The notes beneath the pieces were generated by a model, which saw only the letters and a program-made list of their open reading frames with translations, did not search any database and was not told the origin of the DNA. Of a stretch of DNA of 64,000 nucleotides, positions 34,406-43,574 are shown one piece after another (within the stretch, counting starts at the first letter, position 1; every line of letters starts with the position of its first letter). The DNA lies in NCBI RefSeq assembly GCF_020523985.1, contig NZ_JAIVKM010000001.1, forward strand, positions 62,001 to 126,000. The letters run 5' to 3'. The stretch is from Mangrovibacter yixingensis. Its GTDB lineage: Bacteria; Pseudomonadota; Gammaproteobacteria; Enterobacterales; Enterobacteriaceae. A program made the position numbers and the translations under genes.

Positions 34406-35756
34406 GGAATAGCTCCTGCAACTGCCCATAGACACGTTTATTCATGCTGTTTACCGGGATTTCTTCAATCACTCGCCAGTAGCGCGGTATGGCAACCGGC
34501 TCAAGCCAGGGCAATAAAGCCTGCCGCCAGGCAAATTCCAGCGTTTTTTTATTGGATGAACTCCATAACGAACCATGTTTTTCATCCAGTACCAGCAAGG
34601 CTCCAATCCCCTGGCGGCCACCCCTGGATACCGGGAGTACAGCGGCATCTTTCACACCATCCAGCTCCAACAGGCGCTGCTCAACTTCAGTTAATGAAAT
34701 CCGTTTCTCTTCGATTTTTACTACGCGGCCCCGTCGCCCGGATAACTGGAAACTGCCGTCATCATTGAGTTCCAGCATATCGTCCAGTATCAGTCCTGAC
34801 GGGTTATCAATCAGTGGCGAGTGGGCAATGTATTTTTCAGCCTGATGCGCAAAATAAACCCCCGGGAAGGGAACCCACGGCTGTTGGTCCTGCTCTCTGT
34901 GCCGCCACGCTAAAATCCCGGTTTCGGTACTGCCATAGATTTCATCGACAGTGTGACCCAGCCAGTCGTGGGTATATTGCACATCATGCCAGGGCAGAAT
35001 GCCGCCAGCGGAAAACGTCATGGCCACTTGTGGTGCGGGCAACTGGTTATCCAGGCGTTTAAGAAATGCCGGGCTACTGATAAATACATAACGATATTGT
35101 GGGCTTAACGCCGTCAGTTGCTCTGCGTAATACAGCATGGCTGCATGGAATGGCAGGCCTAATGCCATAGGCAGAACAATACGAAAGGTGAGGCCGTATA
35201 AATGCTGAGGAACCACCGATGCAACAACCCGGCAGTCTGCCATCTGTGGCGCGAACCGGGCTGCCAAAATGCGGGCTTCCTGGTCCAGTGTGGCAATGCG
35301 CTTTACCACCCGCTTCGGTTGCCCGGTCGACCCTGAGGTAAATAATTCGAGAAACTGGTTATCGTCTATAACAGGAAGCGGTGGTTGATTTGTAATCGGT
35401 GCGTCACCAGGCGAAGAGACAACCAGTAAGTTTTCAGGCCATGACAGGAGCTTATCGCTCAATATCCCGTCAAAAAACACACTCTGCTCTTTCAGCAATG
35501 CGACACGGGAATGGCCGGGAATAACCGGAATCTTTCGCGCACAGAGCGTTGCCAGTAACGTAACAATAAACAGGTAACTGTTTTCAAAGCACAGTGCCCA
35601 GCGCTCACCAGGGTGGTTATTGAGTTGGGCCAGTAGCCGTGCGACATCGTAGCGCAGCCTGGCTTGTGTCCAGGTATTATCGCCGAGCCAGGCAATGAGG
35701 GTTGTATCAGCACGCGTATTGCCCAGCCACTGAGACAAGGGAAGTGTGTGTGTCAT
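34392..35756 (-). CDS. apeH: ApeH: AMP-dependent acyl/aryl acid-ACP ligase
   Basis: 454 residues from the ATG at 35756, overlapping apeG by 4 bases. LFTSGSTGQPKRV is the phosphate-binding loop of adenylating enzymes, DEIYGSTETGILAW the later core motif and SGRRGRVVKIEEKRI the hinge. It should activate an aryl acid such as 4-hydroxybenzoate and load it on ApeE or ApeF. The C-terminal lysine region NSMNKRVYG fits the catalytic lysine of this superfamily. Confidence 0.9.
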   Translation of the reverse strand: MTHTLPLSQWLGNTRADTTLIAWLGDNTWTQARLRYDVARLLAQLNNHPGERWALCFENSYLFIVTLLATLCARKIPVIPGHSRVALLKEQSVFFDGILSDKLLSWPENLLVVSSPGDAPITNQPPLPVIDDNQFLELFTSGSTGQPKRVVKRIATLDQEARILAARFAPQMADCRVVASVVPQHLYGLTFRIVLPMALGLPFHAAMLYYAEQLTALSPQYRYVFISSPAFLKRLDNQLPAPQVAMTFSAGGILPWHDVQYTHDWLGHTVDEIYGSTETGILAWRHREQDQQPWVPFPGVYFAHQAEKYIAHSPLIDNPSGLILDDMLELNDDGSFQLSGRRGRVVKIEEKRISLTEVEQRLLELDGVKDAAVLPVSRGGRQGIGALLVLDEKHGSLWSSSNKKTLEFAWRQALLPWLEPVAIPRYWRVIEEIPVNSMNKRVYGQLQELFHETS

Positions 35757-36331
35757 GGTCTTTCTCGTTTCATTACCCTGCGGCGCACCAGCCACTCACC
35801 AGCCATTAAACCGCCCATAAGAAAATAAGCGATTAGCCCGTTCCAGGTGGTCCAGAGCGCCAGGTTCCCTGACAGCGCTGTACCGAGCGCGATGCTACCG
35901 TTAGCGACAAAAAATACGCACCAGATTTGTGTGACCCGGCGAGTGTACCGTACCCCTTCCGGTGGTAATTGTGGCTCTTTCAGGCGTGCGATGCGCTCAA
36001 CCAGTGGCATGGATGTAAAAAGTGATCCACCAAACAGCACCAGCATGACCAGGTTTACAACTACGGGGTAGAAAAGCAGTAACTGATGAGTGCGTAACAC
36101 TAAACTGGCAACGCACAGCACTAACCCGGCGGCGGCTACGCTCAGTGCCACAAGGCGCAGGGGGCCTGTTCTTCGCCGGACTTGCCTGAGGCGAAAAACC
36201 AACAGTAATGCCATTACGGGTAGCAACCAGTGCAGGCCGTTATGCGCCAGACCAAACCAGACGAGAAAAGGCCATGCCAGCAGCATTAATGCCGTTATCA
36301 GCACCAGCAACCGTTGATAAACATGCCGCAC
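35753..36331 (-). CDS. apeG: ApeG: integral membrane protein of the APE cluster
   Basis: 192 residues with about five or six hydrophobic helices and many basic residues in the loops (RLRQVRRRTGPLR, LVRRRVMKRERP at the C-terminus). It matches the COG4648-type membrane protein kept in APE operons. Its role, probably in lipid handling or export, is not established. It begins 6 bases after apeF. Confidence 0.83.
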   Translation of the reverse strand: MRHVYQRLLVLITALMLLAWPFLVWFGLAHNGLHWLLPVMALLLVFRLRQVRRRTGPLRLVALSVAAAGLVLCVASLVLRTHQLLLFYPVVVNLVMLVLFGGSLFTSMPLVERIARLKEPQLPPEGVRYTRRVTQIWCVFFVANGSIALGTALSGNLALWTTWNGLIAYFLMGGLMAGEWLVRRRVMKRERP

Positions 36332-36337
36332 GGCAAA

Positions 36338-36598
36338 TCAATCTTCTTTCATTAACCGTTCAACGGCATCAACAACATCCTGCACCGTGCGAACAGCCTT
36401 AAATTCTTCCGGCTTGATTTTTTTGCCCGTTTTTTTCTGCACATGCACAATCATGTCAACCGCATCAATGCTGTCGAGTTCAAGGTCTTCGTACAGGCGG
36501 GCTTCAGGGGTGATACTGTCTGCATCTATCTCAAACAATTTGCACAGTAGTGCCGAAACTTCCTGATAGATTGCGTTCTGGTCAGTTTGTTCAGTCAT
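36338..36598 (-). CDS. apeF: ApeF: acyl carrier protein
   Basis: 86 residues from the ATG at 36598. The phosphopantetheine attachment serine is in DLELDSIDAVDMIV. It differs from a standard carrier protein in the basic helix KKTGKKIKPEEFK. One of two carrier proteins of the cluster; studied systems use both for elongation. Confidence 0.92.
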   Translation of the reverse strand: MTEQTDQNAIYQEVSALLCKLFEIDADSITPEARLYEDLELDSIDAVDMIVHVQKKTGKKIKPEEFKAVRTVQDVVDAVERLMKED

Positions 36599-36611
36599 GA
36601 TGAATGCATTC

Positions 36612-36872
36612 TCAGGAACGTTGGGAATTGATAAACGCGGCCAGGGTCGCGACGGAATAGAAGTGCTGGCGCATTTCTTCGCTTTCGGCAGACAACACGA
36701 CACCATACTGGTTTTTTACCGCCAGACCGAGCTCCAGTGCATCAATAGAATCAAGGCCAAGACCGTCACCAAACAAAGCGGCCTCTGTATCAATATCGTC
36801 GGCTGTGAGTTCATCTAAATTCAGTGTATTAATAATGAGATTTTTAATCTCAAGGTAAAGCGCTTGCATCAT
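36612..36872 (-). CDS. apeE: ApeE: acyl carrier protein
   Basis: 86 residues. The 4'-phosphopantetheine site is the serine in GLGLDSIDALEL. It directly abuts apeD and precedes apeF by 13 bases. Together with ApeF it carries the growing polyene chain. Confidence 0.93.
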   Translation of the reverse strand: MMQALYLEIKNLIINTLNLDELTADDIDTEAALFGDGLGLDSIDALELGLAVKNQYGVVLSAESEEMRQHFYSVATLAAFINSQRS

Positions 36873-37652
36873 TCATCCCCAAAATGGATCATTAACTAAT
36901 TGTAATTTCTGTAAAAGGTGCTTATTAAGTTGCCTTACAGCCCGGGTTGGCACCTGAGCATCAGCTTGAGTAAAGGGTTTTACCGCAATACGTTCTTTAA
37001 CCCATACCGTAAATTCGGGCTTTGTGGGCGGAACGTTATACCAGTGGCTCTGCTTATCGAGCAGGTGTTCGCTACAATGGATTGTCACGACACGTAAATC
37101 GCACTGGCAACGTACAGCAATATTTGCGGCACCACGTTGTAATACCATGTCCTGCCCTTGCCGCGTGCGGGTTCCTTCAGGAAAAATCAACAACGTTTCT
37201 CCCCGCGCCAGCCGCTTCTGGCTTTCAGACAATAGCGTGTCGGCTTCGCTATTAATCAGGTAATCAGCTGCCCGAATTACTCCACTGACAAAGGGGTTCT
37301 TCAGTAACTGGCTTTTAACCAGGCAGTCTGTTTCCGGCATTACCGATGCCAGCAAAACATAATCTATCAGCGTTGGGTGATTTGCTACCACCAGACAACC
37401 GCGTTCCTGTTTTAATATATCGGCACCTTCAATGCGATAATTTAGCGTTCCGGTATATTTTGTTATGAATAAAAAACTACGAAAACAAGCAGAAATACTG
37501 CGCCTGGCCAGACTGCGTCGCTTATCTTTGTTACGCACAACAATCAACAACAAATTAAACCAGACTAAAGACAATACCAGACCACCCAGGCCAAACAGTG
37601 CAAAACACAACCCGGTCGTCACCAGCCGCCAGGCCTGGTTTAGCCATTTCAT
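36873..37652 (-). CDS. apeD: ApeD: PlsC-type 1-acylglycerol-phosphate acyltransferase-like
   Basis: 259 residues. One hydrophobic segment near the N-terminus anchors it to the inner membrane. The HX4D motif is in VVANHPTLIDYV and the second motif in IFPEGTRTR. It probably transfers an acyl chain, possibly the polyene, to a glycerol- or sugar-based carrier. It overlaps apeC by 4 bases. Confidence 0.9.
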   Translation of the reverse strand: MKWLNQAWRLVTTGLCFALFGLGGLVLSLVWFNLLLIVVRNKDKRRSLARRSISACFRSFLFITKYTGTLNYRIEGADILKQERGCLVVANHPTLIDYVLLASVMPETDCLVKSQLLKNPFVSGVIRAADYLINSEADTLLSESQKRLARGETLLIFPEGTRTRQGQDMVLQRGAANIAVRCQCDLRVVTIHCSEHLLDKQSHWYNVPPTKPEFTVWVKERIAVKPFTQADAQVPTRAVRQLNKHLLQKLQLVNDPFWG

Positions 37653-38371
37653 GAACGGCTCCAGTGCCAGGTTAAGCGCTCACCAGGTATGCTGAATTCC
37701 GGTTCGCCACGCAGGTAATGCTGCAGAAATTGTAAACTTTGCGGTAATGCGGCTTCGGTGCCATCAGCATCGCAGGTTGTTTCACAGGACAGTTTTTGCC
37801 CCGGTGCAATCACCAGCGCGGTAGCGAATGCCCAGCATGGCATCGTGGCAGGCATACCCGGGTGGTAAAACTCCGGCAAAGCACCATCGAAATCGACAAT
37901 TAATACGCGTTGGTAACCGGCCTGCAGCAGGCAGATAACTTCGCATAAGCCTTGCTGGAAGGTATCCATACCGGCAGATAATGAAGATGTCACAGCGGGT
38001 TGGCGGGCGGCAATAGTCAGATTACCAACCGCAGAATTATGGACAGACATAGCAAAATCAGTTGGCGAGACTGGTTGGCCATCTGCCAGCGCATTCAGAA
38101 TACGGTAGTTGCGCTCCAGTTCGCCGTGGCGGCTGGTATAAAGCACCGCGTCAATGCTGTGCTTACTCAACATGTTAAGCCCGCATTCAACCGCCAGTTT
38201 GCTCCCGGAATTCAGGCGCCTGGCGGTCATCATGGGTAATGCGGTGAGTTTTGCCTGGGGGGCGCTCGGGTCTATGCCACAGAGGTGCTGTGCCCAGTGC
38301 AACCACTCTGCTGCCTCGCCAAGCCCTGGAGCCCGTGCCTGCCAGTCAATAATATCAAGTGCAAATTTCAT
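37649..38371 (-). CDS. apeC: ApeC: truncated ketosynthase-like chain-length factor
   Basis: 240 residues, about half of a normal ketosynthase and covering only the N-terminal thiolase-like domain. Where an active enzyme has its nucleophilic Cys this protein reads VTSSLSAGMDTFQQ, and the second-half histidines are absent. It therefore cannot condense by itself. In characterised APE systems ApeC pairs with ApeO as a chain-length factor. The ATG at 38371 is preferred over an adjoining TTG. Confidence 0.87.
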   Translation of the reverse strand: MKFALDIIDWQARAPGLGEAAEWLHWAQHLCGIDPSAPQAKLTALPMMTARRLNSGSKLAVECGLNMLSKHSIDAVLYTSRHGELERNYRILNALADGQPVSPTDFAMSVHNSAVGNLTIAARQPAVTSSLSAGMDTFQQGLCEVICLLQAGYQRVLIVDFDGALPEFYHPGMPATMPCWAFATALVIAPGQKLSCETTCDADGTEAALPQSLQFLQHYLRGEPEFSIPGERLTWHWSRS

Positions 38372-38443
38372 CAACGCGCTTCTGCGATAAAACTGTTATT
38401 TGGTAGGTCAGACCATTCTCAAAGCCTGCCGCGTATTAATGTA

Positions 38444-39502
38444 TTAAAAAGGTTCGCATATCAATAAGGTATGCCCGATACCCAGATTGTCATGGCGTTG
38501 TTTTACCTGGAATCCAGCTAACTCAAGGTAGTGATTAAATTTTTCGAAACTGTAAAAACGACTGTTACCATTCGCCATACAAGTGAAGTATAACGAAGTG
38601 GCATTCAGGCTGAAGGCTGCGGCTTCAAATTTTTGTACGTCCCAAAACAGTTCCATTATATACAATTGCGCACCCGGCTTCATTATTTGGGCTATTTTGC
38701 TTAAAATAGCAACAATTTGTTCGGGTGAAAAACAATCCAGAAATTGGCTCATCCACCAAATATCTGCGCCATCAGGTAGGGGTTGGCTACTGAGCATATC
38801 AATTTCGTGGCAATGAATCCGATGGAAAAATCCCACTTTTTCGATATTTTCGCGCGCCAGCGCAATTTGTTGTGGAAGATCCAAAATAGTGACGGCGATA
38901 TTTTCATCGTATTCACAACAACGTATCGCCAGTTTCCCGGTATTTCCGCCAATATCAAATAAGGTGCGTGGTTTAGCGGCAAAAATGAGCGGCAGAATGG
39001 TATTGAATGCGATATCTGAGTAGTAATGGTCAAAGGCGAACCAACTCTCCCTGGCAGGTGAGGGGAGTTGAGATAATACCGGGTAAATCGTCGGCTCATC
39101 ACTGAACACTTTCAGGCCTGCAGGTTGTGTCTCTTCCAGTGCCTGAGACAGATAGAACATGCCCTGGTAACAGACATCCTGAGTGAAATCCATGTTCACG
39201 CGGGTCATCGAATCGTGCAGTAAAAAATGCCCAACTTTAGACAAACAATAGCAGGATTCTTTGCGGGTAATAATCCGGCCACTTAAACCGCAATCCAGCA
39301 AAACGCTGACCGCATATTCGCTGAGTGTACTTTCCCCGACAATATTTTCCAGCGTTGCGCCTGCTGACCCTTGTTTATCCAGAAAGGCAAGAATCCCCGA
39401 ATTACGCAAACATAATGCGGTTTGAAATAACATGGGTGCAAAAGCAATCCGTTGTGCTTCGGTAATGGCATCCAGCGCGCTGAGTGTATCCTGCTCGTAC
39501 AT
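38444..39502 (-). CDS. apeB: ApeB: SAM-dependent O-methyltransferase-like protein
   Basis: 352 residues from the ATG at 39502. FDIGGNTGKLAIRC is the SAM-binding glycine loop, followed by VTILDLPQQIALARENIE and a C-terminal catalytic domain. The N-terminal helical domain resembles dimerising class I O-methyltransferases. It probably methylates the aryl head group. First gene of the APE operon; 72 bases separate it from apeC. Confidence 0.87.
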   Translation of the reverse strand: MYEQDTLSALDAITEAQRIAFAPMLFQTALCLRNSGILAFLDKQGSAGATLENIVGESTLSEYAVSVLLDCGLSGRIITRKESCYCLSKVGHFLLHDSMTRVNMDFTQDVCYQGMFYLSQALEETQPAGLKVFSDEPTIYPVLSQLPSPARESWFAFDHYYSDIAFNTILPLIFAAKPRTLFDIGGNTGKLAIRCCEYDENIAVTILDLPQQIALARENIEKVGFFHRIHCHEIDMLSSQPLPDGADIWWMSQFLDCFSPEQIVAILSKIAQIMKPGAQLYIMELFWDVQKFEAAAFSLNATSLYFTCMANGNSRFYSFEKFNHYLELAGFQVKQRHDNLGIGHTLLICEPF

Positions 39503-39529
39503 CAAGAATAACCTTGTAAACAGTGTCAA

Positions 39530-39557
39530 AGTAGACAACCGGGCAGTGTGCCCGGTT
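39530..39557 (-). terminator. Hairpin between the lipoprotein gene and apeB
   Basis: AACCGGGCA and TGCCCGGTT (39537-39545 and 39549-39557) form a perfect 9-bp stem with a 3-base loop. On the minus strand it is followed by TTGTCTACTTT. The T run is poor, so it may be a weak terminator, an attenuator or an mRNA-processing stem. Only about 35 bases remain before apeB, too few for a normal promoter plus leader, so the operon may depend on read-through. Confidence 0.5.
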
Positions 39558-39572
39558 AATGTCTGTCAGTGC

Positions 39573-39959
39573 TTACATTGCACCACTGGCCAGGTTTAAC
39601 TGAATATCCCGGTCCAGATTCCCGATCCAACGGTTATAGGTTTTATGAATTTTTCCACCGGATGCGCGCAGGTTAATGCTGCTTACGTAATTAATCGCAT
39701 AACTGTTTGCGGAATAGGTGATGCGTACTTCTGCAACATGCCCATGAGATTGCTGGCGGGCAGAGATAACACCCGGTGAAGTCTCATTCATTACCCATTG
39801 GCGCTGAATTCCTGCTTTTAAGATGGCGCTTTTGACTTGTTCAGCCGAATGACCGGCACTGACTGTGGCATTGACATTATCAATTGGCGCCGTACGGGCA
39901 CACCCTGCCAGAACACCGATAACTGCAAAAGCAGTTAACCATTTAACGATCTTTTTCAT
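39573..39959 (-). CDS. Small lipoprotein upstream of the APE operon
   Basis: 128 residues. VKWLTAFAVIGVLAGC is a lipoprotein signal with Cys19. The mature part is beta-rich (GVISARQQSHGHVAEVRITY, YAINYVSSINL) and looks like small periplasmic lipoproteins of enterics. It reads in the same direction as the ape genes with a hairpin between. Lipoproteins of this size often lie at the head of E. coli-type APE loci, and it may be the first gene of the set, but I cannot confirm that from the sequence. Confidence 0.78.
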   Translation of the reverse strand: MKKIVKWLTAFAVIGVLAGCARTAPIDNVNATVSAGHSAEQVKSAILKAGIQRQWVMNETSPGVISARQQSHGHVAEVRITYSANSYAINYVSSINLRASGGKIHKTYNRWIGNLDRDIQLNLASGAM

Positions 39960-40311
39960 GCGAACCCCATTAATATATTCATAACATAATATGGTGATGA
40001 TATGGCCTGATTAGTAAAATAATCGGCACGGTTAATCCTGGATAATCATATCGGCAGAAAAGTTTATTCTGTGAGTGCTATATTTAGTAGGTGACTGGCG
40101 AGTATATCTGTGCTGAAAGGTAAAATGAATATTTCTTGTTATGGTATTCATTCGCAAGGGTTATTGATAAAAATAATAATCTGAGAAACAGGCCTCTTTA
40201 TATTATATTTTTTCAGGATAAAACATTGGAAATCAGGGCGGTGCTAAAAATAGCTGGTTGAGCTGAGTGAATAAATACATTTCTCTTGCTCCTGCTCCTG
40301 AATCATGTGGC
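39960..40311. other. AT-rich intergenic region
   Basis: 352 bases between two leftward genes, clearly richer in A+T than its surroundings. The stretch nearest 39959 contains several TATAAT-like hexamers and should hold the promoter for the lipoprotein gene and perhaps the ape operon. I see no convincing ORF, terminator or RNA gene in it. Confidence 0.5.
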
Positions 40312-41091
40312 TTACTCCGGCATCAGCATAATCATTTTTACTGAACGGTTGCTGGTTAATTGCCAGGACACCTGGCGGAATTGCTGCAAGCCCCCTTGTG
40401 CATTACGGAATGTGCGCTCCCCACCTTCGCGTACCACAACCTGCTGGCGCGACCAGTATTCACGGAAGGTTTCGCTGTCATTATTCATGCGGGTGACAAA
40501 GGCATTCAGCCCCTGGTCATGCTGGTAATGCATGGTATCTGCTCTTAATTCTGCCACTATTCTGCTGGCCCGGTTTTCCCAGTCGCATACCAGCGTTTTA
40601 GACAGTGGGTGCTGGAACATAAACGTCATCATGTTGGGGCGTGGCTCTGAGCCCAGCCAGCCAGTAAACAGAGCTTGCGCCGCACTGTTCCACGCCAGCA
40701 TATTCCAGGTGATATCCAGTAAATAACAGGGCGAAGCCACCTGATGCACGGATGCCAGCACTTCCTCTTCTACCACCTGAATCTGTTCTTCCTGTGGGTC
40801 GCTTTTTAGTGCCAGGTGAAATAAATACTGGCGCTCAGAGGGCTTCATCTTCAGCACTTCTGCAATATTAGCCAGGGTTTGTGCGGACACAACGATATCG
40901 CGGCCCTGTTCAATCCAGGTATACCAGGTGGTACTGATACCACTTAATTGCGCCACTTCTTCCCGGCGCAACCCTTTGGTGCGCCGCCGCCCCATGGCCG
41001 GTAAACCAATATCGGCTGGCGCAGTATTTTCTCTTACTGAGCGCAGAAATGCCCCCAGCGCTTTTGGCCCTGAAAATAACGAGTTTTGCAT
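40312..41091 (-). CDS. XRE-type regulator with MmyB-like ligand domain
   Basis: 259 residues from the ATG at 41091; longer in-frame extensions are shadows. The N-terminus has GAFLRSVRE and the helix-turn-helix (LRREEVAQLSGISTTWYTWIEQGRDI). The C-terminal domain (SPCYLLDITWNMLAWNSAAQALF, RIVAELRADTMHY) matches the MmyB-like domain, which in other members binds fatty acid-like ligands. It is divergent from a SAM methyltransferase gene and probably regulates it. Confidence 0.88.
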   Translation of the reverse strand: MQNSLFSGPKALGAFLRSVRENTAPADIGLPAMGRRRTKGLRREEVAQLSGISTTWYTWIEQGRDIVVSAQTLANIAEVLKMKPSERQYLFHLALKSDPQEEQIQVVEEEVLASVHQVASPCYLLDITWNMLAWNSAAQALFTGWLGSEPRPNMMTFMFQHPLSKTLVCDWENRASRIVAELRADTMHYQHDQGLNAFVTRMNNDSETFREYWSRQQVVVREGGERTFRNAQGGLQQFRQVSWQLTSNRSVKMIMLMPE

Positions 41092-41108
41092 TAAGTAGTA
41101 CCTGTTGA

Positions 41109-41143
41109 TACCAGTATAAATGGCAATATTGTACCAATATAAA
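41109..41143. promoter_or_regulatory. Direct repeats in the divergent XRE/methyltransferase region
   Basis: TACCAGTATAAA (41109-41120) and TACCAATATAAA (41132-41143) are nearly identical direct repeats, 23 bases from start to start, roughly two helical turns. They lie 18 bases before the regulator start and are the best candidate operators for the XRE protein. Confidence 0.45.
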
Positions 41144-41252
41144 CACTTCACTATAGTGAGCTCAACCCCTGAGATAAATCGTTCTGCACATGCGGTTTTG
41201 TGGGTAACTGGAGTAATGACCTGTACGCATACAATCAAAAAAGGTAATAGCG

Positions 41253-42020
41253 ATGGCGATAAAACATCATGTATTAACCGGGCAGCAATTTGGCTCGCAG
41301 GCTCAGGCATATTTAACCAGCCAGGTACATTCTGCCGGTGCAGACTTGGTGCGCCTGGGTGAGTGGCTGGCAGAAAAAAACCAGGCCAGTGTGCTGGATT
41401 TAGGTTGCGGCGCAGGCCACGCCAGTTTTGTGGCAGCAGAAAAGGTGGCGCAGGTTACCGCTTATGATTTATCAGAACAAATGCTGGCAGTGGTAAGTGA
41501 GGCAGCCCGTGAGCGTGGGTTCGGGAATATTCAGGTAAGCCAGGGGATGGCGGAAGTGCTGCCATTCAGTGACAGTTGCTTTGATGTTGTTATCAGCCGC
41601 TATTCCGCCCATCACTGGCACGATGTTGGCAAAGCGATGCGGGAAGTGAAACGGGTACTGAAACCGGGCGGTACGTTTATTATGATGGATATCGTCTCGC
41701 CGGGCTCGCCGTTGCTGGATACCTGGTTACAGACTATCGAAATTCTGCGTGACCCGTCCCATGTGCGTAATTACAGCCAGAGTGAATGGATGCAGTTTGC
41801 CAGTGAAAGCGGGCTGATGACCAAACAGTTAGTGTGTGAACGCCTGCCGCTGGAGTATGGTAGCTGGATTGCGCGCATGAAAACGCCACCGGTGTTATCT
41901 GACGCCATTCGCGCTATGCAGGGCAAGGCACCGGAAGAAGTCCGCCAGCATTTTGCATTTCAGGATGACGGCTCTTTTACCTCAGACACCATTATGTTTA
42001 TGGCGCAGACCAGTGCCTGA
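41253..42020 (+). CDS. Class I SAM-dependent methyltransferase (UbiE-like)
   Basis: 255 residues. LDLGCGAGHASFVAA is the SAM-binding motif I, followed by VTAYDLSEQMLAVV and VISRYSAHHWHDVGKAMREV. The C-terminal part has ALLEYGSWIARM-like sequence (LPLEYGSWIARMKTP). AAAGG precedes the ATG at 41253. It is divergent from the XRE/MmyB regulator, a pair common in bacteria. Substrate unknown. Confidence 0.87.
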   Translation: MAIKHHVLTGQQFGSQAQAYLTSQVHSAGADLVRLGEWLAEKNQASVLDLGCGAGHASFVAAEKVAQVTAYDLSEQMLAVVSEAARERGFGNIQVSQGMAEVLPFSDSCFDVVISRYSAHHWHDVGKAMREVKRVLKPGGTFIMMDIVSPGSPLLDTWLQTIEILRDPSHVRNYSQSEWMQFASESGLMTKQLVCERLPLEYGSWIARMKTPPVLSDAIRAMQGKAPEEVRQHFAFQDDGSFTSDTIMFMAQTSA

Positions 42021-42338
42021 TGATTTGCGTTTGTAACGTTGTGTTATTTTTTGAATTATTTTGAAATATTCAGGAGCTAATTAACTTCAAAGTTTCCTGT
42101 AACAGTAGCCCCCTGATTTACACTGGCCCACATCTGGTGCAATCTGGCCTGAGTGGTGTGTAATTTAAGGGGGATACTGCTTTGCACTTAATGCACTTCA
42201 GACTTTCCTTTATGAAATTCCCTCTGAAACCAGGACAAATCTGGTCGATATAGATTGTGCAGTGATGAACGTTCGAGTGATAAACTTTTTCGCTGTTTTT
42301 CCAACACATATTCCTTTTTCATTCACCTGAAGAGTCCA
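42021..42338. other. Intergenic region upstream of the mdt-type operon
   Basis: 318 bases that should carry the promoter of the pump operon. ATCTGG occurs three times (around 42131, 42139 and 42236). I see no clear BaeR-type box, ORF or terminator for the methyltransferase gene. Confidence 0.5.
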
Positions 42339-43574
42339 ATGACAACGAATACTTCCCGGTCCGCGAGCGCACGCTGGCTGAAATGGCTGATTATTTTGAT
42401 TGTGGTGTTAATCGTTGCTGGCGTTGTCTGGCGTTTACTTCCTGGTGGCAAAGGCACGAGCGCAGGCGGGCCTGGCGGTCCGGGCGGTCCCGGCGGTCCC
42501 GGCGGCCCAGGGATGAAAATGATGGGTGGTGGCACTACGCTGGTTCATGGTGGGGTGGCAACCACCGCCGATGTGCCGGTGTACCTGAATGCACTGGGTA
42601 CAGTGATTCCTAATGCTTCTGTTACTGTCACCAGCCGGGTGGACGGGCAACTGGAAAAAGTCTTTTTCACCGAAGGGCAAAAAGTGACTGCCGGGCAGTT
42701 GTTGGCCCAGATAGACCCACGCCCTTACCAGGCGACGCTGAACCAGTACCAGGGCGAACTCAGTGAAAATAAAGCGTTATTAAACAGCGCAGAACTCACC
42801 CTGGCCCGCTACCGCAAGCTTTATGCGCAGGATTCACTGGCCCGCCAGGACCTGGACAGCCAGATAGCGACTGTTGGGCAATACCGCGGGGCGGTTGCCT
42901 CAGATGAAGCACAAATAGCGAGTGCCAAACTGGATCTGGAATATGCCCGTATTACCGCACCGGTCAGTGGCCGGGTGGGCTTGCGCCTGGTGGACCCAGG
43001 GAACATGGTGGAAAGCAGCAGTAGCACAGGCCTGGTCACCATTACCCAAATGCAACCCGCAGCGGTGACATTCAGTGTGCCACAAAGCAACATCCCGGTT
43101 CTGGTAAAAGCACTGCATAACGGTAAGAGCCTGCCTGCAACCGCCTTCGACCAGGACAACAGCACGGTACTGGGAAGCGGTGAGGTTAAGTTTATCAGTA
43201 ACCAGATTGATACCAGTACAGGAACGGTGGAGCTGAAAGCGATTTTCCCTAATCAGGATGAAAGTTTATACGCCAACCAGTTTGTGAACCTGCGCCTGCA
43301 AACCAGTATGCTCAAAGGCGCAACGGTTATTCCACGCCAGGCATTGCAGTTAAGTAATGAAGGCTATTTTGTTTTTATTATCAATAAAGACAATACCGTT
43401 ACACGCCAGGCGGTTACCGCAGGCCCGGAAGTTAACGATGAGCAGCAGGCAATACTTAAAGGGGTTTCACCGGGTGACCGGGTTGTAACCGAAGGGATTG
43501 ATCGTCTGACTAACGGCAGCAAAGTCTCCGTGGTGGATGAAACACAAACCAAAACCGCGCCTGAGGCCAAATGA
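42339..43574 (+). CDS. mdtA: MdtA-like RND membrane-fusion protein
   Basis: 411 residues from the ATG at 42339. One N-terminal membrane anchor (about 13-33) is followed by an unusual glycine/proline run, [16 protein letters not shown] (about 43-58). The rest has the lipoyl/hairpin layout of periplasmic adaptors: [20 protein letters not shown], a coiled-coil hairpin, [17 protein letters not shown]. It links the MdtB/MdtC homologues to an outer-membrane channel. Stop and next start overlap by 4 bases. Similarity to E. coli MdtA is clear in the core but not in the N-terminus. Confidence 0.82.
   Translation: MTTNTSRSASARWLKWLIILIVVLIVAGVVWRLLPGGKGTSAGGPGGPGGPGGPGGPGMKMMGGGTTLVHGGVATTADVPVYLNALGTVIPNASVTVTSRVDGQLEKVFFTEGQKVTAGQLLAQIDPRPYQATLNQYQGELSENKALLNSAELTLARYRKLYAQDSLARQDLDSQIATVGQYRGAVASDEAQIASAKLDLEYARITAPVSGRVGLRLVDPGNMVESSSSTGLVTITQMQPAAVTFSVPQSNIPVLVKALHNGKSLPATAFDQDNSTVLGSGEVKFISNQIDTSTGTVELKAIFPNQDESLYANQFVNLRLQTSMLKGATVIPRQALQLSNEGYFVFIINKDNTVTRQAVTAGPEVNDEQQAILKGVSPGDRVVTEGIDRLTNGSKVSVVDETQTKTAPEAK

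Noticed and set aside
41092-41310. N-terminal extension of the XRE regulator
   Set aside because: Cys-rich sequence with no family similarity, covering the divergent promoter region and its direct repeats.
42466-42513. CRISPR or minisatellite reading of the 9-base repeats
   Set aside because: The units are in frame, code for Gly-Gly-Pro within mdtA, and have no spacers.
42323-42535. Leftward proline-rich frame opposite mdtA
   Set aside because: Complement of the Gly-Gly-Pro repeat of mdtA; no independent support.
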